Numbered from the stretch's first letter, positions 47,124 through 56,180 are shown. The stretch is DNA of 64,000 nt from Solimicrobium sp040544425 (GCA_040544425.1 JBEONO010000006.1:186001-250000), one strand, 5' to 3'. The notes: generated by a model not told the origin, from the sequence alone. Program-made: numbers and translations.

Positions 47124-47681
47124 AATAACTTTCAGAATTGCTGGTTCCCTGGGCCATTATTATCGCTTAGTTTGAACAGGTTTTTAACTTGGCCAGAGAA
47201 ACTATATTTAAACCATGGCTAAATATACATTGAAATTTTCTGTGGATAACTTTGTGAATAGATTTGGATTTGGCCAAGTTAGCGAAGCTCAAAAACCTTA
47301 TTAATTCCACAACTAAATTTCACTAATTTTGATTTAATCTTTTATATTCAATGAGTTATATGTTTAATTTAAACCATTGTATCAGTAGTTTTGCCGTCAA
47401 TTATTTCCGGCAAATTTTGTGCATAACAGTGCGGCACAAAAATTTTACAATTCATATTCCATGCTGTTAATCGCAGTATTTGGTCCCGAAACGATTAGCC
47501 AGTCTAGGGGTTTGAAAACCACGCTCGTCAATACTCGTTCTCATTACAATTTACATGTCGTTTCAACGTCTAACCAAAGAATGATTTTCCAGAGCAAACA
47601 ATATTTCCTGGTTATGATCAATAATTTGAAAATTCCTTATATCATTTGTGAATATCTCGATTTTCAAATAAGGCCGTGTAA
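47124..47681. other. AT-rich divergent intergenic region hemE / LysR gene
   Basis: 558 bp with no supported gene. It contains the second copy of the 19-bp DnaA-box sequence (47238-47256) lying inside an 11-bp perfect inverted repeat TAACTTGGCCA / TGGCCAAGTTA (47185-47195 and 47271-47281). The rest is A/T-rich (47330-47400 especially). A small 88-codon open frame at 47419 ends inside the LysR gene start and is not convincing. Both promoters should be here. Confidence 0.65.
47185..47281. repeat. Inverted repeat around a DnaA box upstream of hemE
   Basis: Arms TAACTTGGCCA (47185-47195) and TGGCCAAGTTA (47271-47281), perfect over 11 bp, 75 bp apart. The 19-bp DnaA-box repeat TTCTGTGGATAACTTTGTG lies between them at 47238-47256. 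Confidence 0.6.
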
Positions 47682-48662
47682 ATGAATTTTCTAACCCTGG
47701 ATTTAAATTTACTGCGTATTTTCGATACGGTAATGGTTGAACAAAATCTGACCAGAGCGGCCGATAAGCTGGCGATGACCCAACCAGCAGTTTCCAATGC
47801 CTTGAAGCGATTACGCCACGCTTTTAGCGATGAATTGTTGATTCGTACTGCATATGGAGTCAAGCCGACTCCACGTGCTGAAGCAATCTGGCCCGCTATT
47901 CGCGAAGCCTTAAGCAGCCTGGAAACGGCAATCGCTCCAGCCGCGATCGAACCGGCCAGTTTTAAGGCTTCATTTCGTATGGCAATGGCGGATTCAACTG
48001 CAGCGTATTGGATGCCTCATCTGGTGCGTGAAATCGAAAAAAGTGCGCCGGGTATCAATGCGCGTATGGTGCCTCTGGTGACCCGAGATCCCAGATCGAT
48101 GCTGTTGCATGGAGATATCGACATTGCGGTTGGATTTTTCCCGGGAGTGCTGTCCCAGCTGACCGCCGGTCAGAGCTCGGCGAACAGCCCGATCCGTCAC
48201 AATAGCCTGTATACCGGACGTTACGTTTGTGTCATGCGCAAAGACCACCCCATGGCAAACGAGCCGCTGACCTTAAAAAGTTACTGCGAAGCTCATCACC
48301 TGCTGGTAAGTTTTTCTGGTCGGGCTCATGGTTTGATTGATGAAATTCTGGTGCAGATGAATTTGCAACGCCATATCTTGCTGACGGTTAATCAATTTTT
48401 TACAGCCGGTCGGGTTGTTGCGAATTCAGATCTGTTAACTGTCTTGCCGCAACATTTGATTTCATCGACCGGGGTAGAGAGCCAGTTAATCTGGAAAGAG
48501 TTGCCAATAGAAACACCCGCCGTAAATGTGGACATGTTGTGGCATGAGCGGGATGCGCGTAATCCAGCACATAAGTGGTTGCGGAATAACTTGATCGAAC
48601 TGGTTGAGAAAACGCTCAACTCGGACAATCCCCAAATTGAGCATCAAAACGCTTTGTTATAA
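47682..48662 (+). CDS. LysR-family transcriptional regulator
   Basis: LysR-type regulator of 326 residues. The N-terminal helix-turn-helix is FLTLDLNLLRIFDTVMVEQN, LTRAADKLAMTQPAVSNALK, then RLRHAFSDELLIRTAYG, a form common in the NodD/NahR/PcpR-like branch. The effector domain is complete. The target genes are unknown; neighbours hemE and the Lrp gene give no hint. It converges with the Lrp gene with 3 bp between stops. Confidence 0.9.
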   Translation: MNFLTLDLNLLRIFDTVMVEQNLTRAADKLAMTQPAVSNALKRLRHAFSDELLIRTAYGVKPTPRAEAIWPAIREALSSLETAIAPAAIEPASFKASFRMAMADSTAAYWMPHLVREIEKSAPGINARMVPLVTRDPRSMLLHGDIDIAVGFFPGVLSQLTAGQSSANSPIRHNSLYTGRYVCVMRKDHPMANEPLTLKSYCEAHHLLVSFSGRAHGLIDEILVQMNLQRHILLTVNQFFTAGRVVANSDLLTVLPQHLISSTGVESQLIWKELPIETPAVNVDMLWHERDARNPAHKWLRNNLIELVEKTLNSDNPQIEHQNALL

Positions 48663-48665
48663 CGC

Positions 48666-49124
48666 CTATTTAATCGGTAAATGGGAGGTATTCTTAACTT
48701 CTTCCATCACCGCATAGGTGTGAGTTTCACGAACCCCACCGAGCTGCAGCAGGGATTTCCCCAAAAAGTCGCGATAGGCATTCATGTCTTTCACACGTGC
48801 CTTGACCAGATAATCAAAACCGCCAGCCACCATGTGGCATTCCAGTACCTCTGGAATTGCCTGCACACCGCGTTTGAAGGCGTCAAATACGTCAGGCGTT
48901 GTTCGGTCCAGAACAACCTCAATAAAAACCAACAAGGCTACATCAAGTAATTGGGGATTTAATTGCGCGGTATAACCGGTGATATAACCAGAATCTTGCA
49001 GTTTGCGAACACGTTCAAGGCAAGCGGCGGGGGATAGATTGACTCGATTGGCCAGTTCGACGTTGCTGATGCGACCGTCATTTTGTAGTTCAGCCAGAAT
49101 TTTCTTGCTAATTTTGTCGAGCAT
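48666..49124 (-). CDS. Lrp/AsnC-family regulator, likely of proline catabolism
   Basis: Leucine-responsive-type regulator of 152 residues. The N-terminal helix-turn-helix is ILAELQNDGRISNVELANRV, NLSPAACLERVRKLQDSGYI; the C-terminal RAM (ACT-like) domain includes VLECHMVAGGFDYLVKARV and HTYAVMEEVKNT. It diverges from putA with 244 bp between starts. In many proteobacteria an Lrp-type PutR next to putA activates it in response to proline, so the same is likely here by context. Confidence 0.9.
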   Translation of the reverse strand: MLDKISKKILAELQNDGRISNVELANRVNLSPAACLERVRKLQDSGYITGYTAQLNPQLLDVALLVFIEVVLDRTTPDVFDAFKRGVQAIPEVLECHMVAGGFDYLVKARVKDMNAYRDFLGKSLLQLGGVRETHTYAVMEEVKNTSHLPIK

Positions 49125-49368
49125 ACGAAGATCCCATTTGTAAATAAAATTTGGTGTAATTTTCTCATAAAATACTTTATTCCGCTATTTGGGTAAATTT
49201 CCAGAATTAATCATTATAAATACCCTATAAAATCAATGCTTTATTAATTGTTAAAATCGATTTTTTATTAGCGACTTAATACCACTTGGAAACTATTGAT
49301 TAGCGTTTCGGTATAAAGTTTCTTCAGGTAATTAATATTTTTTCCTATTCAGCGAAAAGCCAAATCCT
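49125..49368. promoter_or_regulatory. Lrp gene / putA divergent control region
   Basis: 244 bp, very A/T-rich, as Lrp targets usually are. A possible -10 TATAAA is at 49312-49317 for putA; the -35 is not clear (TTGGAA at 49286 is 20 bp away). No perfect palindrome stands out. Confidence 0.4.
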
Positions 49369-52300
49369 ATGTCACAACCTTTTTCTTATTTTCACACAGA
49401 AGTATTGCCAAAGCCTTCAGAATTACGGCTCGCAATTACAGACGCATATCGGCGCGATGAACCAAAAGCCGTCCAATCTTTGCTCGATCAGCTTGCGCCT
49501 TTCGATTACGCACCAATTCAAGAACTTGCCAAGAAATTGGTCAAAGAAGTTCGGGAACAGAGAACCCGTGCCTCCGGGGTAGATGCGCTGATGCATGAGT
49601 TTTCACTTTCGTCAGATGAAGGTGTGGCGTTAATGTGCCTGGCAGAAGCGCTGCTGCGTATTCCAGATCATCAAACCGTCGACCGCTTAATTGCTGACAA
49701 GATAAGTAAAGGTGATTGGAAAAAGCACTTGGGCGAATCACCGTCATTATTTGTTAACGCTGCTACCTGGGGTCTTTTGGTAACCGGAAAATTGGTCTCA
49801 ACAAATAGTGAGCAAGGACTAACTTCTGCGCTAAGCAAGTTAATTTCGAAGGGTGGCGAGCCGTTGATCAGAAAAGGGGTCGATTTGGCAATGCGTATGC
49901 TGGGTAACCAGTTCGTCACCGGCCAAACTATCGAAGAAGCGATCAAGAACAGCCGGAGCAATGAAAATCGTGGATATCGTTATTCTTACGATATGTTGGG
50001 CGAAGCCGCGCTGACATCGAAGGACGCGGCGTTTTATTTTTCAGCCTACGAGTCTGCTATTCATGCCATTGGCAAGGCGTCAAGTGGCAGAGGTATTAAA
50101 GCCGGGCCAGGGATTTCAGTGAAACTCTCCGCATTGCATCCAAGATATGCTCGTGCACAGCGGCAGCGTGTAATGACCGAGTTGCTGCCGTCCCTGAAAA
50201 AATTATTATTATTAGCTAAGCAATATGATATTGGTTTCAATATTGATGCTGAAGAAGCCGATCGTCTGGAACTGTCCCTGGATTTGATCGAAGCGTTGGC
50301 ATTCGATCCGGACATGGCTGGATTTGAAGGGCTGGGAATTGTTATTCAGGCTTACCAAAAACGCTGTCCGTATGTATTGGATTATCTGATTGATCTGGCA
50401 CGCCGAAGCAAACAGAAATTTATGGTGCGGCTGGTTAAAGGTGCTTACTGGGATTCGGAAATCAAACGCGCCCAGGTTGATGGTTTAAGCGGCTACCCAG
50501 TTTATACCCGCAAGGTTTATACCGATATTTCCTATCTGGTTTGCGCTCAAAAGTTACTCAATGCGACCGATGTCATTTATCCCCAATTTGCTACCCACAA
50601 TGCATTGACCCTGTCGACTGTTTACAGCTGGGCACAGGAAAAAAACATCGTCGATTATGAATTTCAATGTCTGCACGGAATGGGTGAAACGCTGTATGAC
50701 CAGGTCGTTGGCGAAGAACATTTAAATCGTCCTTGTCGAATCTACGCTCCGGTCGGCTCCCACGAAACCTTGCTTGCTTATCTGGTTCGACGTTTGCTTG
50801 AAAACGGTGCGAATTCTTCATTTGTAAATCAGATTGTTGATGAGTCTGTTTCGTTGGATTCTCTGGTGGAGAACCCGGTTGAGATTGCAAAAAAACTGGA
50901 ATGCCTGCCGCATTCAGGTATTAAACTGCCGATCAATTTATTTGGTACCGAAAGAGTTAATTCGTGTGGCTTTGATTTTTCGAACGAACAAAGTTTAAGA
51001 ACGCTCTCGCAGGAACTGAACCCGTTCGCATCCCACAAATGGCATGCCAAACCGCTGCTGCATGGGATTACCAATGCGACCAATACCCAGGTTATTTATA
51101 ACCCGGCCTCACTCGGAGATATTGTTGGGCATGTAATTGAAGCAAACAGCCATGACGTCGAATTCGCCTTGGAGGCTGCAGCCACACATGCTGGTGAATG
51201 GCAGGGCACACCTGTCAATGAACGGGTTAAGTGCCTGAATAAAGCAGCAGATTTGCTGGAAGCGAATCGGATTGAGTTTATTGCACTGGCAATTCGTGAA
51301 GCTGGTAAATCTTTTGCCAACGCTGTTGCTGAAGTTCGTGAAGCGGTAGATTTTTTACGCTATTACGCTGTGCAAGCTTCATTGGACAGCGATACACAGG
51401 CACTCGGACCGGTGGTATGTATCAGCCCATGGAATTTTCCATTAGCAATATTTTTGGGCGAAGTCAGTGCCGCCCTGGCAGTAGGTAATGTCGTGTTGGC
51501 CAAGCCAGCGGAGCAAACACCACTGATTGCATTCCGCGCTATCCAGCTACTCCATAAGGCAGGCGTACCAACTACCGCCTTACAATTTCTACCTGGGAAA
51601 GGCGAAACGGTTGGTGCCAGGCTGGTAGCGGATTCACGGGTGAAAGCTGTTATCTTTACCGGCTCGACCGAGGTTGCGCAGTTAATTAATCAAACCTTAG
51701 CCAAGCGCTCCGTACTGGAAAAATGCGATTTACCTTTGATTGCCGAAACTGGCGGTCAGAATGCATTGATTGTTGACAGCAGTGCTTTACCGGAACAGGT
51801 CGTCCAGGATGTTCTGGTTTCCGCATTTGACAGTGCAGGGCAGCGCTGTTCCGCCTTGCGTGTACTGTGCTTACAGCACGATATCTATGACAAGACTATG
51901 GAGATGCTATATGGGGCAATGAAAGAACTACGTGTTGGCTATCCGGATCGCTTAAGTGTCGATATCGGACCAGTTATTGACCTGGAGGCTAAAAATAAAC
52001 TCTTGGCGCACATCGAAAATCTGCGTCCCGTAGCTAAATCAGTATTCCAGATTCCGCTTTCAGAGATCGCCAAAGACGGCCACTTTATCCCGCCCACAGT
52101 CATTGAAATCGCAAACCTGTCCCAATTGACGCAAGAGGTATTCGGTCCGGTGTTGCATGTAATTCGCTATGGTCGTGACGAACTCCCTCAACTGATCAAA
52201 CAGATCAATCAAACCGGTTATGGATTGACTTTGGGCGTCCATTCGCGGATCGACGAGACCATTCAGTATGTGATTGATCACGCCCATGTCGGAAATATTT

Positions 52301-52998
52301 ATATCAATCGAAATATAGTAGGTGCTGTAGTCGGTGTACAACCATTTGGGGGTGAGGGAAAATCTGGTACTGGTCCCAAGGCCGGCGGCCCCTTGTACCT
52401 TAAACGGTTGCAACGAAATCCCCATGATCAAATTAACGGTCATTCGGTCTTTGAACGACTTTCCTCTGATTTACTCAATTCTTTGCTTGTTTGGCTAAAA
52501 ACACATGGCCATGACAGGATGGCTGAACTGGCAGAAAAATATGCTCTGACTTCGCCACGAAAAATGACTTTGGTGTTGCCCGGACCAACAGGCGAGCGCA
52601 ACACTTTGTCGTTTGGGTCACGGGGAAGGATCTTTTGTGCAGCGTCGGACGTAAATTCATTGTTAAATCAAATTGCGGCAGTTTTAGCTACTGAAAATAT
52701 TCCGGTGATGGCGAAATCAACATTTGATCTGATTCCCTTGAGTTTCCCAATACAAATTAAAGAGAAAATCCAACTTGCAGGACCTGATTCGATTCAGTCT
52801 CAGATCGCTTTGGTAGAGAACGTTTTATTACCGGTTTTAAAGCCCCTTATGGCGTTACAGGTAAATCAGATCACAACGGTAATAGAAACAACTGGAAATG
52901 GCGTGGTGCCGCTGTGGAGGCTGTTGGCAGAGCGAGCTGTATGCGTCAACACAACTGCAGCGGGGGGGAATGCCAGTTTAATGACTTTAGCAAATTAA
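49369..52998 (+). CDS. putA: Bifunctional proline dehydrogenase / L-glutamate-gamma-semialdehyde dehydrogenase
   Basis: Oxidises proline to glutamate in two steps: FAD-linked proline dehydrogenase, then NAD-linked P5C dehydrogenase, with channelling. It has 1209 residues. The PRODH barrel is in about 120-480 (AGPGISVKLSALHPRYARAQ; MVRLVKGAYWDSEIKRAQ near 350). The P5CDH domain has ISPWNFPLAIFLGEVSAALA, FTGSTEVAQL and catalytic C827 in DSAGQRCSALRV. A C-terminal tail domain follows (ALTSPRKMTLVLPGPTGERN). E. coli PutA (1320 aa) starts with a ribbon-helix-helix repressor domain; it is missing here, which fits control by the adjacent Lrp protein. Confidence 0.95.
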   Translation: MSQPFSYFHTEVLPKPSELRLAITDAYRRDEPKAVQSLLDQLAPFDYAPIQELAKKLVKEVREQRTRASGVDALMHEFSLSSDEGVALMCLAEALLRIPDHQTVDRLIADKISKGDWKKHLGESPSLFVNAATWGLLVTGKLVSTNSEQGLTSALSKLISKGGEPLIRKGVDLAMRMLGNQFVTGQTIEEAIKNSRSNENRGYRYSYDMLGEAALTSKDAAFYFSAYESAIHAIGKASSGRGIKAGPGISVKLSALHPRYARAQRQRVMTELLPSLKKLLLLAKQYDIGFNIDAEEADRLELSLDLIEALAFDPDMAGFEGLGIVIQAYQKRCPYVLDYLIDLARRSKQKFMVRLVKGAYWDSEIKRAQVDGLSGYPVYTRKVYTDISYLVCAQKLLNATDVIYPQFATHNALTLSTVYSWAQEKNIVDYEFQCLHGMGETLYDQVVGEEHLNRPCRIYAPVGSHETLLAYLVRRLLENGANSSFVNQIVDESVSLDSLVENPVEIAKKLECLPHSGIKLPINLFGTERVNSCGFDFSNEQSLRTLSQELNPFASHKWHAKPLLHGITNATNTQVIYNPASLGDIVGHVIEANSHDVEFALEAAATHAGEWQGTPVNERVKCLNKAADLLEANRIEFIALAIREAGKSFANAVAEVREAVDFLRYYAVQASLDSDTQALGPVVCISPWNFPLAIFLGEVSAALAVGNVVLAKPAEQTPLIAFRAIQLLHKAGVPTTALQFLPGKGETVGARLVADSRVKAVIFTGSTEVAQLINQTLAKRSVLEKCDLPLIAETGGQNALIVDSSALPEQVVQDVLVSAFDSAGQRCSALRVLCLQHDIYDKTMEMLYGAMKELRVGYPDRLSVDIGPVIDLEAKNKLLAHIENLRPVAKSVFQIPLSEIAKDGHFIPPTVIEIANLSQLTQEVFGPVLHVIRYGRDELPQLIKQINQTGYGLTLGVHSRIDETIQYVIDHAHVGNIYINRNIVGAVVGVQPFGGEGKSGTGPKAGGPLYLKRLQRNPHDQINGHSVFERLSSDLLNSLLVWLKTHGHDRMAELAEKYALTSPRKMTLVLPGPTGERNTLSFGSRGRIFCAASDVNSLLNQIAAVLATENIPVMAKSTFDLIPLSFPIQIKEKIQLAGPDSIQSQIALVENVLLPVLKPLMALQVNQITTVIETTGNGVVPLWRLLAERAVCVNTTAAGGNASLMTLAN

Positions 52999-53131
52999 GT
53001 ACGTTGTTCAAAAAAATGTATGGAATACGTTTGGGTGTTTTTTGATTGAGTCGGAGCTTTTTTTCTTGTTCTGTGTTTTAAAGAATAGATATATATATTT
53101 AAATAGTAGTAATAGTAAACAAGAGTATTTT

Positions 53132-53364
53132 TGTGGATAACCTGGTTTTTATTCTTAAATTCATCAGCTTGCAGCCGTTATAAACGGATGAAATTGGCCT
53201 GTAATTTGGCCCGGCGTATTTTGGATAACTTTTGAAATTTTAAATTTAGCGTAGATTTTCACAACCTATGCGATTGATTTCCATGCAGTTATTAACAGGT
53301 TGATTTTTTTAAAGAGCAGAGTTTTACACAAAGTTTGAGATATTTATCCAAAGGGTTATCCACA
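53132..53364. other. Cluster of DnaA-box-like sites
   Basis: TGTGGATAA at 53132-53140 and TTATCCACA at 53356-53364 are perfect DnaA boxes in opposite orientation. TTTGGATAA (53220-53228) and TTATCCAAA (53344-53352) each differ by one base. The A/T-rich run lies immediately upstream. In betaproteobacteria oriC is usually beside dnaA, which is not in this window, so this may be an accessory DnaA-binding cluster rather than the origin. Confidence 0.55.
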
Positions 53365-53414
53365 CCATAGCAAATAGGTTAAACCAAGGTGTTGCTGCTA
53401 TCTGTTATTTTTTA

Positions 53415-53436
53415 GGATGTTTCACGTGAAACATCC
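53415..53436. promoter_or_regulatory. parS: parS site 1
   Basis: TGTTTCACGTGAAACA at 53418-53433 is the exact 16-bp consensus ParB-binding site. Its symmetry extends to a 22-bp perfect palindrome with flanks GGA and TCC. It lies 2.7 kb from parA and 3.6 kb from parB. Confidence 0.95.
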
Positions 53437-53463
53437 AAATAAAAACTTATTTAAGCGGTTGAA

Positions 53464-53479
53464 TGTTTCACGTGAAACC
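53464..53479. promoter_or_regulatory. parS: parS site 2
   Basis: TGTTTCACGTGAAACC, 15 of 16 consensus bases, 30 bp after site 1. It is just upstream of the likely mnmG promoter, so ParB binding could also affect mnmG expression. Confidence 0.9.
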
Positions 53480-53514
53480 ATAAATCTTGGATTAAGGAAA
53501 CCGGGAAAAGGATT

Positions 53515-53520
53515 TATAAT
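53515..53520 (+). promoter_or_regulatory. Likely -10 element of the mnmG operon
   Basis: A perfect TATAAT 28 bp before the mnmG ATG; the -35 is poor (TTAAGG at 53492-53497, 17-bp spacer). Being 36 bp after parS site 2, the promoter is inside the ParB-spreading zone. Confidence 0.45.
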
Positions 53521-53547
53521 CTCGGCTCTTGTTAGATTGAGGTCAGA

Positions 53548-55485
53548 ATGTTTTATCCAAACGTGTTTGATGTGATAGTTGTTGGTGGTGGTCATGCTGG
53601 TACAGAAGCGGCATTGGCCTCCGCACGGATGGGGCAATCTACTTTGCTGCTAACCCATAATATCGAAACCTTGGGGCAGATGTCCTGTAATCCATCAATC
53701 GGCGGAATAGGTAAGGGTCATTTGGTTAAAGAGGTTGATGCCATGGGTGGAGCTATGGCAATCGCTACCGATGAAGCCGGGATCCAATTCCGGATTTTGA
53801 ATTCTTCAAAAGGGCCAGCCGTTCGAGCAACCAGAGCGCAGGCAGATCGATTGTTGTACAAGCAGGCAATCAGAAGTCGGCTCGAAAATCAACCAAATCT
53901 CTGGATTTTCCAGCAGGCTGTTGATGATCTGATTATTGAAGGTGATCAGGTAGTGGGCGCAGTTACCCAGGTAGGAATCAAATTTAACGCCCGATCTGTA
54001 GTGCTCACAGCCGGGACCTTCCTCGACGGTAAAATACATATTGGTTTGAGTCAGTATGCTGCCGGTCGGGCAGGGGATCCACCAGCTACGTCATTGTCAG
54101 CCCGATTAAAAGAATTGTCGCTACCGCAAGGGCGTTTAAAAACTGGTACGCCACCACGGATCGATGGGCGAAGTATCGATTTTTCTGCAATGTCCGAGCA
54201 GCCTGGCGATCTGGATCCGGTACCGGTTTTTTCAGTATTAGGTAATGCAGCGATGCATCCGCGTCAGGTTCCTTGCTGGATAACTCATACCAATGAACGA
54301 ACGCACGAAATTATCCGGCAAAGCTTGGACCGTAGCCCGATGTTTACCGGAGTGATTGAAGGTGTCGGGCCGAGATATTGCCCTTCGATAGAAGATAAAA
54401 TCCACCGCTTTGCGGGAAAAGAATCTCATCAAATATTTCTGGAGCCGGAAGGCTTGACGACAAATGAGTTCTATCCCAATGGAATATCCACCAGTCTGCC
54501 ATTCGATGTTCAATTAAATCTGGTTCGTTCGATGAAGGGAATGGAAAATGCCTACATATTGCGACCTGGTTATGCTATTGAATACGACTACTTTGACCCG
54601 CGTGGATTAAAGTCCAGTCTGGAAACACGCCAGATCCAAGGTCTGTTTTTCGCCGGTCAAATTAACGGAACTACAGGTTACGAAGAAGCCGCTGCGCAAG
54701 GCATGCTGGCTGGTTTGAACGCAGCTCTCTATACTCAACAAAAAGATGCCTGGGTGCCGGGTAGATCCGAAGCCTATCTCGGCGTATTGGTAGATGATCT
54801 GGTTACCAAGGGCGTACTGGAGCCGTATCGGATGTTCACCAGCCGGGCAGAGTTCAGGCTTAGCTTGCGAGAAGATAACGCTGACATGCGACTGACCGAA
54901 ATTGGCAGAAAATTGGGTTGTGTCAGCGATGTTCAGTGGGCGGCGTTTGAGATCAAGCGTGAATCAATTGCACGCGAGCTGGAGCGGTTAAAATCAACCT
55001 GGGTGAATCCCCGTCTGGTTTCGGATGGCGAAGCTGAACGCGTTATAGGTAAAGCCCTGGAACGCGAATATTCATTGGCCGATCTGTTAAAGAGACCCCA
55101 GGTTAACTATCAAAATCTGATGACTTTGCGAGGCCTCGACAGTCAAGATGTCGCCGGTCCAGGCGTGTCGGATGACATAATCCGGGAACAGGTGGAAATC
55201 CACGTGAAATATGCCGGGTATATCGATCGTCAAGCCAAAGAAGTACAGCGTCACGCGCACTTTGATAATCTGCCTATGCCCGATACATTCGACTATCTGG
55301 AAGTTACCGGTCTATCGATCGAAGTGAAACAAAAACTCAACAAACAACGACCGGAAACCTTGGGCCAATGCAGCCGAATTTCCGGGATCACACCAGCCGC
55401 GATATCGCTGTTGCTGGTGCATTTAAAAAAACGCGGCTATAAAGATTTTTCCCAATCACCAGCCCTGGTTAACGGGGAAGTTTGA
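53548..55485 (+). CDS. mnmG: tRNA uridine-5-carboxymethylaminomethyl modification enzyme MnmG (GidA)
   Basis: With MnmE, modifies the wobble uridine of several tRNAs. It has 645 residues. The FAD-binding N-terminus is FDVIVVGGGHAGTEAALASA. CNPSIGGIGKGHLVKEVDAM, GLSQYAAGRAGDPPATSLSA and RLKTGTPPRIDGRSIDF are MnmG signatures (the CNP holds a reactive Cys). FFAGQINGTTGYEEAAAQGM and the C-terminal helical domain (LGQCSRISGITPAAISLLLV) complete it. Ribosome binding site GAGG precedes ATG 53548. It heads the run mnmG-rsmG-parA-parB. Confidence 0.97.
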   Translation: MFYPNVFDVIVVGGGHAGTEAALASARMGQSTLLLTHNIETLGQMSCNPSIGGIGKGHLVKEVDAMGGAMAIATDEAGIQFRILNSSKGPAVRATRAQADRLLYKQAIRSRLENQPNLWIFQQAVDDLIIEGDQVVGAVTQVGIKFNARSVVLTAGTFLDGKIHIGLSQYAAGRAGDPPATSLSARLKELSLPQGRLKTGTPPRIDGRSIDFSAMSEQPGDLDPVPVFSVLGNAAMHPRQVPCWITHTNERTHEIIRQSLDRSPMFTGVIEGVGPRYCPSIEDKIHRFAGKESHQIFLEPEGLTTNEFYPNGISTSLPFDVQLNLVRSMKGMENAYILRPGYAIEYDYFDPRGLKSSLETRQIQGLFFAGQINGTTGYEEAAAQGMLAGLNAALYTQQKDAWVPGRSEAYLGVLVDDLVTKGVLEPYRMFTSRAEFRLSLREDNADMRLTEIGRKLGCVSDVQWAAFEIKRESIARELERLKSTWVNPRLVSDGEAERVIGKALEREYSLADLLKRPQVNYQNLMTLRGLDSQDVAGPGVSDDIIREQVEIHVKYAGYIDRQAKEVQRHAHFDNLPMPDTFDYLEVTGLSIEVKQKLNKQRPETLGQCSRISGITPAAISLLLVHLKKRGYKDFSQSPALVNGEV

Positions 55486-55487
55486 TT

Positions 55488-56144
55488 ATGGTGGGAATGG
55501 CAAATCAGCTGGAAATAAAGCAACTGCTTCAGGATGGCGTTACGGAGCTACAACTAAATTTGGATGAAAATCAAATTAATCAGTTGATGTTGTATCTTGG
55601 GCTGCTTATAAAGTGGAATGCCGTTTACAATCTCACTTCGGTGCGAAATCCCCTCGATATGGTGAAGCAGCATTTGCTCGATAGCCTGTCAGCCGCATTC
55701 GCATTTAATCACGCAAAAAATGTGCTGGATGTTGGTGCCGGAGGAGGGTTGCCCGGGATAGTTCTGGCGATTGTTTATCCACACGCGAAATTTGCGCTAA
55801 TTGATACCGTCAATAAGAAAACGGCATTTCTTAAACAGGTCAAGGCAGAACTCAATCTTCTCAATGTCACGGTCCATACCGGCCGGGTTGAGCAATTGCA
55901 GGTCACCGAGTTATTTGATGTGATTACTTCCCGAGCATTTTCTGAATTATCGAATTTTGTAAACTGGGCCGGTCAGCTGTTAGCACCAGCTGGCCAGATG
56001 ATTGCTTTAAAGGGGCAATTGCCAGAGGCCGAAATGGCCGTTTTACCCCAGCATTGGGAAGTGACAAAAGTCCAAACCATCGCTGTGCCGAATCTGGAAG
56101 CACAACGTCATTTGCTTTGGATTTCGCGCAAAACATCATCATAA
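55488..56144 (+). CDS. rsmG: 16S rRNA (guanine-527-N7)-methyltransferase
   Basis: Methylates G527 of 16S rRNA. It has 218 residues from ATG 55488, two bases after the mnmG stop. The SAM-binding loop is VLDVGAGGGLPGIVLAIVYP, followed by FALIDTVNKKTAFLKQVKAE. TSRAFSELSNFVNWAGQLL and ALKGQLPEAEM are the GidB family signatures. The TTG at 55482, overlapping mnmG, is an alternative start. Confidence 0.95.
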   Translation: MVGMANQLEIKQLLQDGVTELQLNLDENQINQLMLYLGLLIKWNAVYNLTSVRNPLDMVKQHLLDSLSAAFAFNHAKNVLDVGAGGGLPGIVLAIVYPHAKFALIDTVNKKTAFLKQVKAELNLLNVTVHTGRVEQLQVTELFDVITSRAFSELSNFVNWAGQLLAPAGQMIALKGQLPEAEMAVLPQHWEVTKVQTIAVPNLEAQRHLLWISRKTSS

Positions 56145-56180
56145 AAACAAATCGAGCATCGATCATTCATTGAAAGACTT

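Larger units (their letters stand above)
52999..53547. other. AT-rich noncoding region between putA and mnmG
   Basis: About 550 bp without a gene. It contains an A/T-rich run (53085-53125, ATATATATTTAAATAGTAGT), four DnaA-box-like 9-mers and two parS sites, described separately. No terminator is obvious for putA. It looks like an origin-type or centromere-type region. Confidence 0.7.

Noticed and set aside
47419..47685. 88-codon open frame before the LysR gene
   Set aside because: No ribosome binding site, no recognisable domain, overlaps the LysR start; AT-rich noncoding DNA is the simpler reading.
52962..52968. Run of seven G near the end of putA
   Set aside because: Could be a slippage site, but the frame continues to the conserved ending (NTTAAGGNASLMTL), so there is no sign of a frameshift or phase variation.
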